Positions 59,684 to 64,000 of a DNA stretch of 64,000 bases are shown one piece after another. The position numbers and the translations under genes are program-made. Within the stretch, counting starts at the first letter, position 1, and each line of letters begins with the position of its first letter. Under the pieces are notes generated by a model that saw only the letters and a list, made by a program, of their open reading frames with translations, was not told the origin of the DNA and did no database searches. Source of the DNA: Halothiobacillus sp. 35-54-62 (GTDB lineage: Bacteria > Pseudomonadota > Gammaproteobacteria > Halothiobacillales > Halothiobacillaceae). The stretch is taken from the NCBI GenBank assembly GCA_002281295.1, contig NCFS01000001.1:42148-106147 (forward strand), given 5' to 3'.

Positions 59684-59923
59684 ATGATTAACCTGCCCGC
59701 CCAATACAGCAATACACCGATGGCCGATGGCGCGCTCAACCTTAGCACGGCGCAAAATCAAAATGCCGCCTCGGCACAATCGCGCAACACACCTGTCGAG
59801 CCGCAAACCCCCAACCGGGTCAGTAGCCCGGAGCAAATTGCCAGCGCGCTTAAAAGCCAGCAAGGTGCCAGTGGCGTAGCCACACCGGCCAGCATGGGGT
59901 ATCTGCTGGATGTTCGCGCTTAA
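59684..59923 (+). CDS. Small hypothetical protein
   Basis: 79 residues from MINLPAQYSNTPMADGALNL. The ATG has AGGGGAA 7-13 bases upstream, a strong ribosome site. The composition is rich in Ala, Gln, Asn, Ser and Pro with no hydrophobic helix, so it is probably a disordered soluble protein. C-terminus ATPASMGYLLDVRA. No family recognised. 72 bases after the antiporter stop. Confidence 0.55.
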   Translation: MINLPAQYSNTPMADGALNLSTAQNQNAASAQSRNTPVEPQTPNRVSSPEQIASALKSQQGASGVATPASMGYLLDVRA

Positions 59924-60156
59924 CCGGCTGATATAGTTCATTTTTATTTCGATTTATTCGGCTTTACATAACATCATCTTCACGCCGAGCAGGGCAAGTT
60001 GGGCGCGTTTTTGGCGCAGCCTCACCGTAAAAACCCCGATAAACGGTATGATCGGCGCGCGCAGGCAACCTAAAAAGTGCCGCCTTTAAGATGCAAGATC
60101 GCCTTAACTGCGCCACAATCTTGCGCGACCTACTCAAGAGCCCCCATTAAACCCAC

Positions 60157-63100
60157 ATGGCGCATTCCAAACACCCCCTCCTTACGATTCCTCAAACGCC
60201 ACTTGCGCCGACTTTTTTGCGCAGTGCCCGCTTGCTTGGCGTCGCACAGACGTTAGCCGACCTTGCACAGCGCACCCCGCAGGCTATTTTAGCCATCGCG
60301 CCCGATAGCCGCAGCGCCACCGACATGGCTGAAGCCTTGGCTTTATTTGGCTGCCAAGCGGAAATTTTTCCCGATTGGGAAGTGCTGCCCTATGATCGGT
60401 TCTCACCGCATCAAGAGTTAATATCCGATCGCCTCGCCAGGCTTTGGTACCTGCCCCGCACCGAGGGCGGCGTTACGCTCATTGCCGCGCCCACGTTATT
60501 GCAACGCCTATCGCCCCCGGCCTTTGTAACCGGCAACAGCTTTTTGCTGCACGCGGGCGATAAACTTAACCGCGATGCCTACCGCCAGCAGCTCACCGAT
60601 GCCGGGTATCTTGCGGTTACCCAAGTGGTGCAGCCGGGCGAATTTGCCGTGCGCGGTGGCTTAATTGATGTGTTTGCGATGGGCATGAGCCAGCCGGTGC
60701 GCATTGATTTGTTCGATGATGAAATAGAAACCCTGCGATTGTTTGACCCCGAAACCCAGCGCTCGGCCGAGCCGGTTGATCGCATTACCTTGCTTCCGGC
60801 GCGTGAATATCCTTTAAACGAGGAAGGCATTGCCCTATTTCGGCGCAACTGGCGCAACCGGTTTGAGGGCGACCCCACCCGCAGCCCCGTGTATAAACAA
60901 ATTAGTGAGGGCTTAATCCCCGCAGGCATTGAAACCTATTTGCCGCTGTTTTTTGAGCGCACCGCCACCCTATTCGACTACCTACCCAAAAACGCCTTAC
61001 TGTTCACCTTACCCGGCATTGAGGCATCGCTCGACCGGTTCACCCATGACACCATCCATCGCTTCACCCAGCGGGCGGGCGATGTAAGCCACCCGTTGTT
61101 ACGCCCCGATGAGCTCTATCAAACCCTGGATGAATACCAAGCGCAGCTCAAGCACTGGCCGCGTTTTATCACCCTGAACGCCGACCACCCAGGCCTACCC
61201 CAAGCCCTTGTTTTACCGAACAAACCCCTGCCAAACCTCAGCAGCCCAAACTTTACCATCAGCCAAAGTGGCGATGCGGAACTGGCCGGTTTAATCGCGT
61301 TTGCCAGCGATTTTGCGGGGCGCATTCTCGTCACGGCAGAAAGCCCCGGTCGTCGGGAAGCCTTGGCCGACCAATTAGCCAAGGCGCGCTTGACCGCCCC
61401 CGTGTTTGAACGCTTTGAGCAATGGCTTGAAAGCGATGCGCGCTTGGGCTTGCTCGTGTCATCCATCGAGCAGGGGGCGATTTTGCATCTCCCCGATCAA
61501 AACGCCCCGCTCGCCCTCATCACCGAAACCGATTTATTTGCCGAACGCGTGGCCCAGCGGCGCAAATCCAGCACCCGCACCCGCGATGCCGATGCGTTAA
61601 TCAGCAACTTAAATGAGCTGGCCATCGGTGCGCCCGTGGTGCACGAAACCCATGGGGTAGGCCGATTTGGCGGCTTAATGACGCTTGAGATGAACAATCT
61701 TGAGCAAGAATTTTTAATATTGCACTACGCCGGCGATGACAAACTCTATGTCCCCGTATCCGCGCTTGAGCTGATTTCGCGCTACACCGGCGGCAGTGAA
61801 GAAAGCGCGCCCCTGCACAAATTGGGCAGTGGTCAATGGGAAAAAGCCCGCCGCCGCGCCGCCGAGCAAGTGCGCGATGTCGCCGCCGAATTACTGGATA
61901 TTCACGCCCGTCGCGCCGCAAAAAAAGGCCAAGCGCTACCCATTCCCGCCGAGGATTATGCCCGGTTCGCCCACAATTTCGCCTTTGAAACCACCCCCGA
62001 TCAGCAACTCGCCATCGATAGCGTGTTAGCCGACATGGCGCGCGCCCAGCCGATGGATCGCGTGGTCTGTGGCGATGTGGGCTTTGGCAAAACCGAAGTC
62101 GCCATGCGCGCCGCGTTTGTAGCGGTGATGAATGGCAAACAAGTGGCGGTGTTGGTGCCCACCACCTTGCTTGCCGAACAGCATTTGCGCAATTTTCGGG
62201 ACCGCTTTGCCGGTTGGCCGGTGCGCATTGAAGGCTTATCGCGCATGAGCAATGCCAAAAAAACCACCGAAGTGCTGGCCGACATTGCCAGCGGTCAAGT
62301 CGATATCGTGATCGGCACCCACAAATTACTCAGCGATGGGCTGGATTTCAAAGATTTGGGGCTCGTCATTATCGATGAAGAACAACGCTTTGGCGTGCGC
62401 CACAAAGAGCAGCTCAAACGCTTGCGTGCTGAGGTGGATTTACTCACCTTAACGGCCACCCCGATTCCGCGCACACTCAATATGGCGCTTTCAGGCATTC
62501 GCGATTTATCGATAATTGCCACCCCCCCGCGTGAGCGCTTATCGGTTAAAACCCTGCTGTTGCGCTGGGATGAGGCGCAAATCCGCGAAGCCGTGCAGCG
62601 AGAACTCAAACGCGGCGGGCAGGTTTATTTTCTCTATAACGAAGTCAAAACCATTGAGCGCATGGCCAAACAACTGGCCGAATTAATCCCCGAAGCGCGC
62701 ATTGCCATTGCCCACGGCCAGCTATCCGAGCGCGGGCTTGAGCAAGTCATGGCCGATTTTTATCATCAGCGCTTTAACCTGTTGCTTTCCACCACCATTA
62801 TTGAATCGGGCATTGATATTCCCACCGCCAACACCATCATCATTCATCGCGCCGATAAGTTTGGCTTGGCGCAATTGCACCAGCTGCGCGGGCGGGTGGG
62901 GCGCTCGCACCATCGCGCCTATGCCTACCTCATTACGCCAGAGCCTGCACAAATGACCCCCGACGCGGTTAAACGCCTCGATGCCTTAGCCGCCCTTGAA
63001 GAGCTTGGGGTGGGCTTTACCCTCGCCACCCACGATTTAGAAATTCGCGGCGCGGGGGAATTACTGGGCGATGGACAATCGGGGCAAATGGTTGAAGTGG

Positions 63101-63627
63101 GCTACACCCTCTACATGGATTTACTCGATCGCGCGGTTAAAGCCTTAAAATCGGGCAAACAACCCGATTTAGCAGGCCCCCTAGAACGCCAAACCAGCGA
63201 GGTGGATTTAGGCCTGCCCGCCCTCATTCCGGCCGATTTTGTGGACGATGTGCATACGCGTTTAATTCTCTACAAACGGCTGGCTAATTGCGCCGATCAA
63301 ACCGCGATTGATCGAATGAAAGTCGAGCTCATCGACCGCTTTGGCTTGCTGCCCGAGGCCACCCAAACCTTAATTGAAACGCATCGTTTGCGCTTGCGCG
63401 CCCGCGCGGTGGGCATCCGCAAAATTGAATGCGCGGCGGGTGGCGGGCGGTTTATCTTCGCCGAACACGCGGCGATTGATCCGGTAAAACTCGTAAAACT
63501 CATACAAACCGAGCCCAGCAAATACCGCCTAACCGCCGATACGCTTAAAATCACCCAACCGCTCGATAATCTCGCCGCCCGCAGCGGCATGGTGATTCAA
63601 CTCCTTAACGCGTTATCTGCCGCATGA
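60157..63627 (+). CDS. mfd: Transcription-repair coupling factor Mfd
   Basis: DNA translocase that removes RNA polymerase stalled at lesions and recruits UvrA. 1156 residues. The UvrB-like N-terminal module (about 1-330) has FPDWEVLPYDRFSPHQELIS and VVQPGEFAVRGGLIDVF. The RNAP-interacting CarD-like domain (about 488-545) has GAPVVHETHGVGRFGG. The RecG-like helicase has VCGDVGFGKTEVA near 636, DEEQRFGVRHKEQ near 740, and STTIIESGIDIPTANTIII and QLHQLRGRVGRSHHRAYAYL further on. The C-terminal TRCF domain is about 1000-1115. The 233 bases before it hold no feature I can name. Confidence 0.98.
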   Translation: MAHSKHPLLTIPQTPLAPTFLRSARLLGVAQTLADLAQRTPQAILAIAPDSRSATDMAEALALFGCQAEIFPDWEVLPYDRFSPHQELISDRLARLWYLPRTEGGVTLIAAPTLLQRLSPPAFVTGNSFLLHAGDKLNRDAYRQQLTDAGYLAVTQVVQPGEFAVRGGLIDVFAMGMSQPVRIDLFDDEIETLRLFDPETQRSAEPVDRITLLPAREYPLNEEGIALFRRNWRNRFEGDPTRSPVYKQISEGLIPAGIETYLPLFFERTATLFDYLPKNALLFTLPGIEASLDRFTHDTIHRFTQRAGDVSHPLLRPDELYQTLDEYQAQLKHWPRFITLNADHPGLPQALVLPNKPLPNLSSPNFTISQSGDAELAGLIAFASDFAGRILVTAESPGRREALADQLAKARLTAPVFERFEQWLESDARLGLLVSSIEQGAILHLPDQNAPLALITETDLFAERVAQRRKSSTRTRDADALISNLNELAIGAPVVHETHGVGRFGGLMTLEMNNLEQEFLILHYAGDDKLYVPVSALELISRYTGGSEESAPLHKLGSGQWEKARRRAAEQVRDVAAELLDIHARRAAKKGQALPIPAEDYARFAHNFAFETTPDQQLAIDSVLADMARAQPMDRVVCGDVGFGKTEVAMRAAFVAVMNGKQVAVLVPTTLLAEQHLRNFRDRFAGWPVRIEGLSRMSNAKKTTEVLADIASGQVDIVIGTHKLLSDGLDFKDLGLVIIDEEQRFGVRHKEQLKRLRAEVDLLTLTATPIPRTLNMALSGIRDLSIIATPPRERLSVKTLLLRWDEAQIREAVQRELKRGGQVYFLYNEVKTIERMAKQLAELIPEARIAIAHGQLSERGLEQVMADFYHQRFNLLLSTTIIESGIDIPTANTIIIHRADKFGLAQLHQLRGRVGRSHHRAYAYLITPEPAQMTPDAVKRLDALAALEELGVGFTLATHDLEIRGAGELLGDGQSGQMVEVGYTLYMDLLDRAVKALKSGKQPDLAGPLERQTSEVDLGLPALIPADFVDDVHTRLILYKRLANCADQTAIDRMKVELIDRFGLLPEATQTLIETHRLRLRARAVGIRKIECAAGGGRFIFAEHAAIDPVKLVKLIQTEPSKYRLTADTLKITQPLDNLAARSGMVIQLLNALSAA

Positions 63628-64000
63628 TGCCCCCAAACCCACCCGCCCCTTTATGGCGACGCGCGGCCGCCTTGTTTTACGATTTGATGTTTGTCATCGC
63701 GCTTTTAATGCTCGCCACCTTAATTTTGCTGCCATTCAACGGCGGCCAAGCCCTACCCCAAACGGGCGTATTCGCTTGGGTTTATCGGGCCTACTTGCTG
63801 CTTTGGGCGGCAACGTATTTCAGTGTTTTTTGGTGTATTGGCGGCCAAACCCCCGGCATGAAAGTTTGGTACATCCGCGTCATTTTGCCCGCGCGCGGCT
63901 GCTATACCACGGCGCTGCTGCGGTTTTTAGGCGGGCTTGTGAGCCTGCTCTTGGCGGGTATTCCTTTTTGGCTTGCCCAGTTTCATCCCGAAAAACGCAG
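63624..64000 (+). CDS. RDD family membrane protein, 5' part
   Basis: The frame is open for 125 codons to the window end. It starts MMPPNPPAPLWRRAAALFYD with the RDD-type Arg-Asp near 20 (RRAAALFYDLMFVIALL), then a second helix with AYLLLWAATYFSVFW and the conserved GGQTPGMKVWYIRV near 85. A third hydrophobic segment, LRFLGGLVSLLLAGIPFW, follows. The ATG overlaps the mfd stop by 4 bases (ATGA). RDD proteins are small membrane proteins of mostly unknown, possibly transport, function. Confidence 0.9.
   Translation, partial: MMPPNPPAPLWRRAAALFYDLMFVIALLMLATLILLPFNGGQALPQTGVFAWVYRAYLLLWAATYFSVFWCIGGQTPGMKVWYIRVILPARGCYTTALLRFLGGLVSLLLAGIPFWLAQFHPEKR

Overview
The window looks like a chromosomal segment of a free-living gammaproteobacterium that is not an enterobacterium. 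Support comes from gene content and order: nudJ-mnmA-hflD, hfq-hflX-hflK-hflC, miaA-mutL-amidase, rplS-trmD-rimM-rpsP, rlmE-ftsH-folP...glmM-tpiA-secG-tRNA-Leu-nuoA-N, plus RpoS, HflD and Aat. A complete 14-subunit NDH-1, a dihaem cytochrome c4, a Sco/PCu(A)C copper-delivery pair and an isocitrate dehydrogenase whose cofactor pocket looks NAD-type point to an aerobic respiratory metabolism, possibly with a restricted or autotroph-like TCA cycle. That last point is inference. Nearly everything is core genome. I cannot name the genus from sequence alone.

Layout. 1-16.4 kb is all minus strand: the 5' part of htpG; the ribosome/tRNA-modification operon rpsP-rimM-trmD-rplS; purA and hisZ; a DUF2065 gene with hflC-hflK; hflX-hfq; miaA-mutL; a Tat-exported N-acetylmuramoyl-L-alanine amidase; and groEL-groES behind a clear heat-shock (sigma-32) promoter. 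icd and a small CPXCG zinc-ribbon gene follow on the plus strand, ending at tRNA-Arg(CCT). From 18.2 to 19.9 kb, between the facing 3' ends of tRNA-Arg and tRNA-Val, lies the only accessory DNA: a truncated tyrosine recombinase, a hicA toxin gene broken by an in-frame amber codon, an intact hicB antitoxin, and a doubtful membrane ORF. 20.1-26.8 kb (minus) carries xseA, a ROK sugar kinase, tpx, a HAD-like protein, mrp/apbC, a MarR regulator and rpoS. 27.1-31.8 kb (plus) carries a TPR/ATP-grasp protein coupled to serC, then nudJ-mnmA-hflD.

31.9-47 kb is the nuo operon (minus, nuoA to nuoN plus a DUF2818 gene), preceded by tRNA-Leu(GAG), secG and tpiA. glmM, a cytochrome c4 gene with its own terminator, folP, ftsH and rlmE follow. 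Next to these are tag and a sco-PCuAC pair. 56.4-64 kb (plus) holds yhbY, aat, a Kef-type antiporter, a small unknown gene, mfd and the start of an RDD membrane protein.

No convincing new multi-gene system is present. The most interesting items are the NAD-type residues in the isocitrate dehydrogenase, the hicA nonsense mutation in a decayed integrative element between two tRNA genes, and a recurring pattern of short degenerate tandem repeats laid across stop codons (hflX, nuoH, cytochrome c4).
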